A stretch of DNA of 64,000 bases from Hysterium pulicare CBS 123377 (taxonomy: Eukaryota > Ascomycota > Dothideomycetes > Hysteriales > Hysteriaceae). The stretch lies in assembly GCA_000467715.1 (NCBI GenBank), contig AJFK01000037.1:85302-149301 (forward strand). Reading direction: 5' to 3'. The notes under the pieces are model-generated. The model was not told the DNA's origin. It worked only from the letters and a program-made list of their open reading frames with translations, and searched no databases. A program made the position numbers and the translations under genes. This document shows, piece after piece, positions 11,213 to 22,012 of the stretch (the first letter of the stretch is position 1; each line of letters begins with the position of its first letter).

Positions 11213-12676
11213 TCATAGTTCTGAGTTGCTTTCATTATTAATGTGCCTCAGGCCACTGCCCAATACCTCGAATTCCACGCCCAAGTCAGGAGCTGGTGCT
11301 ACCCAGGGAGCAAAGACAACCTTAAACCATCTACGCCACTTCGTAATGTCCTTCTCGTTATCAGTCCATGTATCTTCTCCATTGACGGATGCAACAGGTG
11401 GACGAGTGGTGTACACAGGATCTTTGATGAGCGCAATCCGACATGATATTTGGTTCGCCCAAACCAGACCAAGCGAAGGTGTCTTGAGACTATGCGGGCG
11501 CGAATTCAGTTCATCCGGCTGATCTCCCCAACCAGTAAACCAACGTTGTTGGTGGTCAAGTGCTAAAGGGTCGGAAGAAATCAGTGCAGCCTCAGTTGCA
11601 TGTGTGGAAGAAGTTCCTGGATTCTGTCCAGTAGCTTCGCCATCGGCCTTCTGACTGTTGTAAGAAGTGTTCCGCGACACAGCAGTTGATGTATGGTTTG
11701 AACGTGCCGTGAACCTGTCACCAACCTGGTTTGCCACTACAATAGCAATGCCTTCGGTCCGCGCAAGGTCACGCAGCAGGGCTCCTAACTGGACAAGCTG
11801 TGCCCCGCGTTTGGCCATCGACGCAGCTCCTGCACGACAACCACCCTTCTCGAATTCCGCGCGATAATTTGCAGCGACGGAATCGATGATGACAAGTCCA
11901 ATGCCATGTCTCTTGATCGCGACAGGTAATTGATAACGCAGTATGTGATCTTGTGATTCTAAATCTGGGGTTTGTATGCTCAAAATGCGCGAGAGTGAGG
12001 GCTTTTGGTTCGCAGGAAGGGTGGACAGGGATGGGTGTGTCGACAACAGTTGGGTAAGTCGAGTTGTTGCTAGAGAGGCTTCGGTCGAGATGTAAATAGC
12101 AGCGTTGGCCAGTCCCTGCGGAGGTGGAAGTTGGGAGGAGAGGAGAAGGGTAAGCAATAACTGGGTTTTGCCGGCGCCACTAAGAAATGTCAGTCAATAC
12201 GACGAACACGATAGATGAGCCGCAAAGTTTAAAAAATGGGACAATAGATGAGACCAGATTGTCCGTGCAGATATGAGATCTAGGCACAATCTAGGTGGAC
12301 CATACCTCTCTCCAGTGACTTCAACAAGGTATCCAGTTGGAATACCACCACCCAATGCAGCATCCAACTTTTCATCCAAGGTGCTGATAGTCTTCCATTT
12401 ATCGGTTACACGGTCGGCAGTCTCTCTGGGCGACAGAAATGCATTGGGTCGAGGTTCCTCATCTCCGAAACCAAGTTGCCGATGTAGGCCCACCAGGATA
12501 GCTTCGACAAGCTTCCTCAGATCGCCAGCAGGTATCTGGGCTCGCTTGGCAACATCGACAGCATCGAGGGTGAGCAGGTCGTTGGTAGTGATCAGAGCTC
12601 TGTCCAGTGATGGAAGCAGGTGCGTGTAGGGCTTGGTGTCGAAGTCAGGTAAAACCTGAAGCAGGTCCACGGTCAT
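11213..12676 (-). CDS. rad57: Rad57-like RecA-family recombination ATPase
   Basis: Two exons, 12676-12306 and 12179-11213, give 445 aa. The 126-bp intron (GTATGG, branch TTGACTGAC, TTCTTAG) splits the Walker A motif; joining the exons restores GESGAGKT. Walker B is LVIIDSVAANYRAEF, closely matching Rad57/XRCC3. LDAALGGGIPTGYLVEVTG before Walker A is the usual Rad51-paralogue lead-in. The N-terminal ~100 residues are helical, as expected for the small DNA-binding domain. Rad57 acts with Rad55 to stabilise Rad51 filaments in homologous recombination in the nucleus. An XRCC3-type assignment is the main alternative; the family (Rad51 paralogue) is secure. The C-terminal tail (about 170 residues after the ATPase core) is longer than in yeast and has no recognised motif. 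Confidence 0.85.
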
Positions 12677-14122
12677 CGGTCATTTGCGGGGTCGCAATAA
12701 ACGGCATTCATAACGCGGCTCTGCGGAGAAGCATGTGCGGCAGTCATCCAAGGTCCCGGGTGAGACGTTTCCCCGAGAAGATGGGGAGGATGCGATGGTG
12801 GCGTTGAGAAAAGCTCGGTGTTGTCTGTCAGAGCTGCACTGTAAGTGTGACAGGCTCTGCCGGGCGTGTGTTTGGGGGGTCACGGCTGGCCCAAGCAGTG
12901 AGGCAGCCCGTTGTGGACGCGCATCTGGGCTTCTGGCGGCTGTCGTGCCCACTCGTAGGGGTTCCTCTTGCCCGTCGCTTGCATCAGCATTGCTCCTCGG
13001 GTTACACAGAACAGCCCACACACGCACCACCTGGCTAGAAGCCGCTGCGTTCGAGCTGCGTCCCCCGCAATACTGACCTTCACTAACGGGGACTATCCTG
13101 GGGCAGGCCATGTTCTTGTGCAGCCTTCCCTGAACCTGCTGCGGCATTGACGTCCCCAACACCGCATGCCTTGTCCACTGCGCGTCCAAACCACCTCCTC
13201 CACCAGCACAGCTCTATCGTCGTGCTTCCTCGAGCAGGTGAATATCGCATAACATCGCATGTCCTTTGTCCCGTGCCGCATTGCTTCGACAGAATCTCCC
13301 AAGCGACTTTCTCCAGACATCTGAAAGCGACCTAAATAGCCGGTCGAGCCTATCGATCGAACGGTGCGTCTTTCTAAGCCCACTTTACTGACACACCTTC
13401 CTCTCGTCCGCGCCCTATCTCAGAGAGACAGCTCTCCAGGGTTCCTGGTTATCCTCGGTGCAAAACCATCAGAAACACCATCCTCTTGGCCGGAATTGTT
13501 GTATAGTTGCCCCGGAGTCAGCGGGGCAGTCCTTTTCCGGTGCTTTATCCTCGTCCTGCAGTCCTTGGTGCAGATTCACCACTGCGACATCGTCGTGTAT
13601 GGTAAGTACAACGGGAAGATCACACTGACTGCACTAGGACCTGATACCCTCGATCTGCGCACATCCGAAGTACGCAGCCGCTTGTTGCAACGGTAAGTTT
13701 GGTTCCTCTCCTTAAGAAGTCGTTTCGCCTGGCTCTTCCATTCGTTCCCGCGTGCCTTTTACAATCTCACTATATGCGGGCCATGTTCCGAATCGGCGGC
13801 CCACTACCTCTGCTCTTTGGATTAAGTTGCCCGTAATTTCGAAAGCTTATCGCGCGTTTCACATGCTCTACGTACCTCTGCTCGCGGGGTCGGCTTTCTT
13901 TATTCACTTGCCCCATTCGTCCTGCTCGGTATAAGAACGATACGTCTCTCCCTGCGCCTCGTCTTGCAAGGGAGTACCGCTGGCTTACGACCACGCAGCG
14001 CACCCAAATGCCTGCCTATTGTCTTCAAGATTGTCATTATTTTTACCGCAGTGCTTTGCGGTTTCTCTCCATCTCCACTTTTATCTCACCCCTCTACGCT
14101 TAGCTAATATTCTCTGTCCATC
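12677..14122. other. Divergent promoter region, GC-rich in part
   Basis: This 1.4-kb region separates the Rad57-like gene (minus) from the carnitine acetyltransferase gene (plus). The part at 12680-13400 is richer in G+C and is open in several frames on both strands, which looks compositional. Pyrimidine-rich sequence nearer 14100 fits a leader region. Confidence 0.5.
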
Positions 14123-17100
14123 ATGCCAGTTCGAACTTTCACTCAGCCCAGCTCCTTGAGCGAGTCTCTGGCTACTGCAGGTTTCAAGATGTCTACCGCT
14201 CAGATGAACGGAGACTCCCGGTCGAATGAAGCGGCCAAAGATACTCAACAGTCGTTCTCCGCAGAAGCAAAATCACCTCTTGCTTCGCATACAAACCCAA
14301 ACTCAAAGCCGGGCATTACTTTTGCATCTCAAGACAAGCTTCCTAAACTTCCCATACCAGAGCTCGACAGCTCGTGTAAGAAATACATCGCAGCCTTGAA
14401 GCCACTACAGTCTCCGAAAGAACACAATGACACCAAACTGTCAGTGAACGATTTCCTCAAGTCTGACGGACCGGCCTTACAGGAGAAGCTCAAGAAGTAT
14501 GCGAACGGAAAGGCCAACTACATCGAGCAGTTCTGTATGTATTCTATGATATCACCATTCAGCACTATATCTCCACTTCATCTACATTACTCTCGTCAGA
14601 ATTTGCGAACTAAGCACTGACCATTTTCTAGGGTACGACTCGTACCTAAATTTTGATAATCCGGTGGTGCTTAATTTAAATCCGTTCTTTCTACTGGAGG
14701 ATGATCCCACCCCAGCAAGAAACAACCAAGTCACTCGGGCGGCGTCCCTGGTCATGTCGGCTCTTTCGTTCGTTCGCGCCGTGCGAAAAGAAGAATTACC
14801 ACCTGACACTGTCCGAGGGCAACCTCTTTGCATGTATCAGTACTCCAGATTATTCGGAACCGCAAGAATACCGACCGAGAATGGCTGCCAAATTGGCCAG
14901 GATCCGACGTCGAAGCATATCGTTGTCCTATGCCACGGCCAGTTCTATTGGTTTGATGTCCTTGATGATAACTCCGATCTCATTATGACAGAGAAGGATG
15001 TGGCGCTCAACTTATCTGTGATTGTCGAAGATGCGTCAGAGGTTCCCATTCAGGAAGCTGCCAAAGGCGCCCTCGGTGTGCTGAGCACAGAAAACCGCAA
15101 AGTCTGGTCAGGTCTCCGAGATGTCCTCCATCGAGAAGAAGGATCCAATAATTCGGATTGCCTAAACATCGTCGACTCGGCCTTGTTTATACTCTGCCTT
15201 GACTACACTGAGCCTCAGAGTGGTGCAGAACTTTGCATGAATATGCTTTGTGGTTCAAGCAAGGTTGAACGGGGAGTCCAAGTAGGCACGTGTACCAACC
15301 GTTGGTATGACAAGCTTCAAATCATTGTTTGTAAAAATGGTAGCGCTGGGATCAACTTCGAGCATACTGGCGTAGATGGCCATACCGTCTTGCGATTTGC
15401 AAGTGACGTATATACGGACACCATTCTGCGCTTCGCAAGGACGATCAATGGACAGGCTCCAAGTCTCTGGGCTTCCACAAGCCCAGACCCTGCGAAACGA
15501 GACCCAGAAAGTTTCGGAGACGTCCAAACGACACCTCACAAGCTGGAATGGGACATGGTTCCTGAATTAAGCACAGCTCTTCGTTTTGCCGAAACGCGTC
15601 TAGCAGACCTAATCCAGCAGAATGAGTTCGCGACTTTAGACTTCCCGCATTATGGCAAGAATTTTATGACTTCCATGGGCTTTTCTCCGGATGCCTTCGT
15701 TCAGATGGCCTTTCAAGCTGCTTACTATGGACTCTACGGCAGAATGGAATGTGTTTATGAGCCAGCTATGACCAAATTCTTTTACCATGGACGAACGGAA
15801 GCCATTAGATCCGTTACGGACGCGTCCGTTGAATTTGTACGAACTTTCTGGGGCGAAAACCCAGCGTCCGCAAAGATTGAAACTCTAAGAAAAGCTTGTC
15901 AGAAACACGTCGAAATCACTAAGGATTGCGCAAAGGCTCAAGGTCCTGATCGCCATCTCTATGCTCTTTACTGCATATGGCAGCGTGCAATTGACGAGGA
16001 AGGAGCTGAAATGGCCAGCAGTGACGGAATGGATTCAACACGACCATCAAGTCCCAATGGGTCTGAGAAGGTCAGCTCCGTCATCGGGTCTCCAGCTCGA
16101 AACTCTATCATTTCTGAAGATGGTTCCGTGTCCAGTTCACCTCATGGACATCACACTCAGCACTCAATGCCCACTCTATTCGCCGATGCCGGGTGGGATA
16201 AGCTCAATACCACCATTCTTTCTACATCAAATTGCGGGAACCCTTCGCTTCGTCAGTTTGGATTTGGTCCTACGTCCGGGGACGGCTTTGGCATAGGCTA
16301 TATTATCAAAGACGGCGGCATATCTATTTGCGCTTCATCCAAGCACAGACAAACCTCTCGTTTCATAGACGCTCTCGAGTCCTACTTCCTAGAAATCCGG
16401 AAACTCCTCCGACAACTCAAACGACGTGGTGCATCTGCCGACAAGACGGCCTCGCGAGCACGAGAAGCCGAAGACCGCCCGAAAGCGGCGCGCATAAAGA
16501 GTCGCGGTCGTATCATTCTCTCGGACGGCAAAATACAAACACCAGCAACAGAAAGCATCGCAGAGTCCGACGACGAAGGTCTTGGCGGCTGTAGGACACC
16601 CCCTTCCTTATATTTAGACCAGTATCCAACAAACATGCCCATCATCCCAAATTTACCCCCTACGCCGCCTCATTCACCACCGTTTAAGGCGTCGATACTT
16701 AGCTCACCGCGAAAGCGGCTGCATGTCAGCCAAGGTCGAAGATGCAGAGCGGTGGTGAAGAGGTTGCATCCGCATGCATTTTCTTAGATGATTTATTTTT
16801 CTTCTCTATCTATGCTTCCCTTTACTCATTTATTTCTCTGTGTTTTCTTGCGTCACCGCTACGGCTGTTATACACATATACCCGCCCAATAGAGAAGACG
16901 TGTATTCCAAATCGCTGTCAATCCGCATCCGCATCCATTCCTCTCCGCGGTAACTTGCCCCGTTTTCATTTTTACTGATTCTTCTCTCCTTTTCTTAGAT
17001 GGCTTCTTCGATGCGGGCATGCTGCTCTCGGCGCTCAAAGCGAAGGAAGAGACGCAGCCTCCGCCCAGCGACCCAGATGTGGTGAGGCGGAATATTGGGA

Positions 17101-17126
17101 GGAGATTGAAATTGGCGGACTATTGA
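14123..17126 (+). CDS. facC: Carnitine O-acetyltransferase, FacC/Yat2-like
   Basis: Exons 14123-14534, 14632-16734 and 16999-17126 give 880 aa. Intron 1 (97 bp, GTATGT...TCTAG) is clear. The second intron is less certain: its acceptor (CTTTTCTTAG at 16998) is strong, while the donor (AAG|GTCGAA at 16735) is weak. Without it the protein stops at 16787 (855 aa). The third exon reads GFFDAGMLLSALKA and ends NIGRRLKLADY, which resembles the C-terminus I recall for fungal carnitine acetyltransferases. The choline/carnitine acyltransferase core is clear: PKLPIPEL near the N-terminus, YSRLFGTARIP, the likely catalytic His in FEHTGVDGH, and the STSNCGNPSLRQFGFGP carnitine-site region. It transfers acetyl groups between CoA and carnitine, moving acetyl units made from fatty acids or acetate. 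No C-terminal peroxisome signal is seen, and the long Ser/Pro-rich C-terminal part fits the cytosolic FacC/Yat2 type. Confidence 0.82.
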
Positions 17127-18260
17127 GATCGATGCATTGGGTTTAGGTTTCCGGGAAGAAACGTATAGCATGAAATATAGTTGGGATAAATGTATTATGG
17201 TTAGGATGGATGGAATGGGAAATTTGTAAATTTGATATCTGTCTTGATGGGTGTTGATTTGGAGGGATTGGATGGAATGGCATTGTTTGATATCGATATT
17301 GATATTGTGGGATCAGCTTATGGAAGCACGGGAGATAGGTTCAATTATGAAGTATCTATACTGAATACTTTTGCATCGCAGTTATCGGTTGTTAACTTAT
17401 CAGTGAATGATGCACGTGATGCCAAGCTTTTCCCGAGTCAACGTCATCTTTTCATCTTTCTCCATGCTCGCATTCTTTCACTTTCCTTCGAACTTTCAGT
17501 TAATCGCGAATCGAACGTTGAATCTTTTCGAGCACAGGGTAATATCACGTTTCGCTTATGAGCGTATGCAGTTGTAATGGCAGGACGAATATCTGCGGTT
17601 GGAAGGTCAATTCGGGGACGCGATGGTACAGTAAATTCCGAGCGTAGGAGCTTCAGGTGAATATGCTCAATGTTTTCGTTTTTTTCATTTCAAATGAAAA
17701 GTCCGGTAGAAAGATATTGGTAATGCTCAACCACGCGTTAGCGGTGATTACTTTCAAAGCTCTCGATTATGGTTGATTTCATTGGTTGATGTAACGGTGA
17801 TTCTTTGATTTTGCATTCAATTCTCGTTGGTCTTAGAAAATTCAGGTGCATTCTCAATTTCCCAGAGCCGTTCAGGTACAGGAGAAGAAAACTAGGGGCA
17901 GTGAGCGTCATCCACCTTGACAGACTGCCCAGGTGGGTCTTGGGTGAAAGTCGGCGGTGGATTTTCGGTTATAGCATCATAGTCTGCTCGCTCGCTTCTC
18001 TTCACGCTGGCTGTCCCATTCAAGGTTCATTATTCTCGTCCGCCAGCATTACTTCGCAATACTTCTCAACAACTCAACCTTTGCACAGCGATGCTTTCAC
18101 CCACTCAGGAGAACGTTTGAACGCCGGGGCTCACGCTGAGAAACACCAAACACCAACCGTCGCCAAGCAATTCTTCCTCGACTAGAAGGCCACTCTGCGC
18201 AAGTCAAGTCTGCACGGCCCTCCTGCGCATTTGGTAATACGCCAACTTGGTTCTCAAACC
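17127..18260. other. Gene-free spacer before the RING array
   Basis: It holds the 3' untranslated region of the carnitine acetyltransferase gene and the promoter of the first RING gene. A 109-codon open frame at 17232 has no recognisable feature. Confidence 0.5.
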
Positions 18261-19616
18261 ATGTCTTTCAATTCAAGAATGGTGGCGCCCAACCTACTGA
18301 TGGCCGCCTCATATAATGACTTCCTCATGAACCATCTCAGGAAGTGTAAACCTCACACTACGCCATCTGATCCTTGCCCTATATGCCATGAGGCATACGA
18401 CAACTCTCACCATAGAGCTATACGAGTGACGAGAATCCAAGGCTGTTCGCATGTCTTTGGCATAGACTGTTTACACGGTTGGCTCACGAGTGGTCGACCG
18501 AACTGCAATACTTGCCCTATTTGCCGCCACATCTTCTGGCTGCGAGTACCTCGTCCTCTTGTTCCTCGGATGCCAGCAGCTCCTATCCGACAAGCGCGTT
18601 CGCCTCAGGTCGTTCCAGAGATCAGAATCGATTATCTGCCTTCTCATAACGCCAGTCCGAGGATTGAGATCACGCCAGAAGAGCGCCACCGAATGAATGA
18701 AGAGCTTCGAGCCAGGGTTGACGCAGAACTCGAGCAGTTGAATGACAGGTTCGATGAAGAGGTAGCTGGAAGAGTCGCTGCTTGGACGAGAGCGCAACAT
18801 CGCTCACCGCTCAACGATATTACAGAACAAGTTTGGGCCGACCGACGCGAGGCTGCGCCGACCCTTTCAGCGGTTGCTGAGTCTGACTTATCCGCACTGC
18901 CCAATGTCGGCGCACCTCGTACTGGTCGTCGCCCGGAAACTTTTGTCCCACCTGCACCTATAGCAACTGCATTTACTCCATCAAACTCAGAGCACCCGGC
19001 ACTTTTACTAGAAGATTCTGCGGCGAGTCTCTTGGAGACGCGTTTGAGTTTCATTGCGGACGATATTGCAGAGCTGAGGCGACGACGAACTGAGGTTTCC
19101 AACGCACGGGTACAGCAGGGACGGGAGCTTGAACGTCGCCAGCAAGCGCTCACTCGTCAAGAGGCACGACTCGATGGCCGAGAAGCTCAAATGAATTTCC
19201 GAGAGGAAGGTCTGAATAACCACTTCAGGCGACTTACTATACGACGAGCTGAACTGAATGGCCGTGAGCTCCGGTTAAACAATCGTGAGGAAGGCCTGAA
19301 TGGGCGAGAAGAGGGACTGAATGATCGAGCCGGCCAACTTGATCGTCGTCAAGCAATCCAGAACGATCGATTTGCGCAGCTTATTCGACGCGAGAAAGAA
19401 ATAGAGCGACGGGAAATTGAGCTGAACCTCGGCCGGGCGAATTTCAATCGTCGAGTTTCTGAGACCGAGAAGACTCTGGCGGAACGCGAGGCCGCGATGG
19501 ATGAGCGAGACACGGAACAAGATAAATTGCAACTCGAACTCATGGACAGGGAGACGCAGCTGAATGCTCAAAAGGCGAGTTTGGAGAAAGGTGTGACGGA
19601 ACAGCTGGATCGATAA
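18261..19616 (+). CDS. RING-finger protein with long heptad coiled coil
   Basis: A single exon encodes 451 aa; the start is the ATG at 18261. The RING begins at Cys39 (CPICHEAY) and continues through CSHVFGIDCLHGWL to CPICR. Cysteine and histidine ligands 1-4 and 6-8 are present, but the fifth ligand is Gly. About residues 245-451 form a charged coiled coil made of a degenerate seven-residue unit of type L-N-x-R-E-x-x, repeated many times. The family is presumably a ubiquitin ligase, with the coiled coil giving dimers or a partner-binding rod. It is the first and longest gene of the array. The middle (residues 105-245) is low-complexity and probably disordered. Confidence 0.8.
   Translation: MSFNSRMVAPNLLMAASYNDFLMNHLRKCKPHTTPSDPCPICHEAYDNSHHRAIRVTRIQGCSHVFGIDCLHGWLTSGRPNCNTCPICRHIFWLRVPRPLVPRMPAAPIRQARSPQVVPEIRIDYLPSHNASPRIEITPEERHRMNEELRARVDAELEQLNDRFDEEVAGRVAAWTRAQHRSPLNDITEQVWADRREAAPTLSAVAESDLSALPNVGAPRTGRRPETFVPPAPIATAFTPSNSEHPALLLEDSAASLLETRLSFIADDIAELRRRRTEVSNARVQQGRELERRQQALTRQEARLDGREAQMNFREEGLNNHFRRLTIRRAELNGRELRLNNREEGLNGREEGLNDRAGQLDRRQAIQNDRFAQLIRREKEIERREIELNLGRANFNRRVSETEKTLAEREAAMDERDTEQDKLQLELMDRETQLNAQKASLEKGVTEQLDR
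19150..19600 (+). repeat. Degenerate 21-bp coding repeats (heptads)
   Basis: The DNA repeats a unit encoding variants of LNxREEG. Examples are two neighbouring copies near 19285-19320. Copies differ at synonymous and non-synonymous sites, so this looks like expansion followed by divergence. Confidence 0.65.
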
Positions 19617-20179
19617 ATGACAAGTGACGTGGCTTCGATCGACCAAGCTGGACGTTTCCTTCCGGGCGTGGCATGTTTTTGCAACAATCAGTAGTGTTCT
19701 TCTCTTTTATGTGAATGTTGGCAAGTTGTCGTCACATCAGCGAATTTGTTCGTCCTCAAGGTAGGGCAGCTCACCTTACTTGAAGGATAATAATTCTGTA
19801 GCTTCGAATCTTTGCTTTGTTGAAGAGCAGTTTTCCCATGTATTCTATTGGAGGTTGGACCTGGCAGACTAGTGAGACGTGTATTTGTGAGTCAAAAGCA
19901 GTAAGATTATCATCGTAAGTACTAACATTCAATGATCTAGTTGCACGATGCTTGCATATCTGGATCTGCCTTTGTGCATTGTGCGTACACATAACAACAA
20001 ATCATTTGACACCCTTTCACGTACAGGTAGCTTGCTGAAACTAACTTCACACGAAGATCATATATCATGCTGATTTGTATCCCTTTATAAACTCCCTTGC
20101 CTTCTTATCTTCCTTTCTTCTAGTTTGCGAAACGCACGATCAGCACATTGCTCCGTCTAAATTCTCTTACTCCGCCGAC
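19617..20179. other. Spacer between RING genes 1 and 2
   Basis: No coding frame is supported. It contains a candidate TATA box at 20086. Confidence 0.5.
20086..20091 (+). promoter_or_regulatory. Candidate TATA box of RING gene 2
   Basis: TATAAA lies 94 bp before the ATG at 20180. Confidence 0.4.
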
Positions 20180-21091
20180 ATGTCCCGCAACCTACCAACG
20201 TGTTCCGAATTCATCGACCAACTCGAGCCCATTGTGTGTGGCATTTCTCATGACACCTTCGATGTTGAGAATCCGCCGGTTCGTACTCCTTGCGGCCATT
20301 ATTTCTCCAGACCTCTTCTCATTCAATGGTTCCAGTCTGATCGGTCAATGCGCAATACTTGCCCAATATGCCGGACAGAATTATGGAAGAAGGATGAGCA
20401 ATCGATACCTGATCGCGACATTCGTGATATGCTAGAGGCTAGATTCCCAACACAAACGCAGTTAATGCAAGTTGCGCAGTGGGTGTGGCAAAAGTTGTGG
20501 AATAGGAGGACTTCTCGGCCCTGGTCACCTGTCGATGGTGATGATGTTGATAGAACCGTTCAGCACTTCCTAGGACTTGCAGAACATCCTGACCACACAG
20601 GGCCGAGCCTTGAAATTCTCTTGCCGCACGTTCCTGGAGCTGGAACCCGCGGCCATCGATTCATCCTGTATACCAGCTGCGTGATGTACGTTACGTGGTG
20701 GCGCAATCAACAGCGCAATCTTGAGCGTGAAGACCTGGATACAGAAGGCATCACCACATTATGGCGGATGAGCGATTTCCCCAATCGAATCTTCGACTGG
20801 GATGCAATTGCAGTCGCAACGCAGACGAGGCCGAACGAGGACACCAGGGTGCGTCGATGGTTTCAGTACAACCTCTGGCTTCAGATGTTCTTCCTTATGC
20901 GAACCCACCCCCAATCTATAGACGACAACAAGGTCATCGAGTCCCGTGTTGAGCGTCTAGGGAAGTATCTAAAGCTAACAGGATCGCCGTCTCCATGGTT
21001 CATGTTAGAGATCAAGCGCATGTATAAGCACATGATCCATGTAGCGTCATCGACACCTCATCTAAGCTCACTTATTCCCCTGACTTATTAG
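20180..21091 (+). CDS. Degenerate RING-finger protein
   Basis: A single exon encodes 303 aa; the ATG at 20180 is preferred over the longer open frame, which lacks an ATG. The RING-like region reads CGISHDTF, then CGHYFSRPLLIQWF, then CPICR. Compared with its neighbours the second cysteine is Ser, the fifth ligand is Ser and the sixth cysteine is Leu. Zinc site 1 therefore keeps one of four ligands, while site 2 (Cys-His plus Cys-Cys) is intact. The rest is helical, with several W and R residues and a D-G-D-D-V-D-R-T-V segment resembling the C-terminal module of the other paralogues. Ubiquitin-ligase activity is doubtful; a scaffold or pseudo-ligase role is possible. Confidence 0.75.
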   Translation: MSRNLPTCSEFIDQLEPIVCGISHDTFDVENPPVRTPCGHYFSRPLLIQWFQSDRSMRNTCPICRTELWKKDEQSIPDRDIRDMLEARFPTQTQLMQVAQWVWQKLWNRRTSRPWSPVDGDDVDRTVQHFLGLAEHPDHTGPSLEILLPHVPGAGTRGHRFILYTSCVMYVTWWRNQQRNLEREDLDTEGITTLWRMSDFPNRIFDWDAIAVATQTRPNEDTRVRRWFQYNLWLQMFFLMRTHPQSIDDNKVIESRVERLGKYLKLTGSPSPWFMLEIKRMYKHMIHVASSTPHLSSLIPLTY

Positions 21092-22012
21092 GGAATCCCG
21101 TGTAACGAGGCCTCGCATTGGAGAGCACCCTGAGCTCTTAACTTATTAAGAACGATAATTTTTGGCACAGCGAGACTTTGGGTAGCATCCTGCGCATGTG
21201 CAAGGAAGACAGAGAAGCCGATATACCGGCCACCGCAGCGCCCTTTACAGAGGAATATCATAAGTAGCAAATTGAAGCCATATTTTTGATCTCGCTTTTT
21301 CGTAAGTGTATGTTATTTACTCAAGTAAAAGTATACGAGGAAAATACGTTGAATGAGAACTAAACACAAAATCAAAGAAACACCATGACATCATTCAATG
21401 GGATCAACCATAAATGAGAGTTCTAAATATAATCATGACTTACGCGTCAGTGTATCGATAATACTTTCCCCACATTTTCAAAGGTGTTTTCAACATTAGT
21501 GTAAACTATCATTTAACAAAACAGCTATCTTTCTCTAACAATGCTTCGACTCATGGAGATGAAGTCTTTGCTACGCTTGATGCATTGTTCATGTAAAGAG
21601 AATAGATACCACGTGGACATTAGAATCAGGTGATAGGGCCTATTCAGTATAGAAACGTATCCCGGATGGTCGGGGAGCGATTCATCTCGCCTACAATACA
21701 CTCTGTTGGCTTACCAATTGATCCTACACTAATATTCATCGTTCACACCTACCTTGTATTATAGTTTATTCACAACTTCTACGCGCTGAGCATATTTCCA
21801 CGCTCACACTACCTCAAACACTGTACATCCACATCGACGACGGCAATAATTTTTCAGTATAAAAGCAATATAATGTGCTCTTTGCTCTCCTTTTATTTTC
21901 CTTCACATAAAGCGCACTTCCTTCCACGAACGCACAAACCTAGGCGCGATTTTCACCATCAGCTAATACTTTCGGCTCCAAATCACCTCTTTTTTCAACA
22001 CACCCACCAAGC
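21092..22012. other. AT-rich spacer between RING genes 2 and 3
   Basis: About 0.9 kb without a supported coding frame. It probably contains the 3' region of gene 2 and the promoter of gene 3. Confidence 0.5.
21858..21865 (+). promoter_or_regulatory. Candidate TATA box of RING gene 3
   Basis: TATAAAAG lies 155 bp before the ATG at 22013. Confidence 0.4.

Noticed and set aside
12680-13189. 169-codon open frame on the minus strand, with other long frames on the plus strand
   Set aside because: The stretch is GC-rich and open in several frames at once. No frame has a recognisable motif, and it lies in the divergent promoter of two good genes.
17232-17561. 109-codon open frame after the carnitine acetyltransferase
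   Set aside because: No domain, no splice support, and AT-rich low-information sequence. Probably 3' or intergenic sequence.
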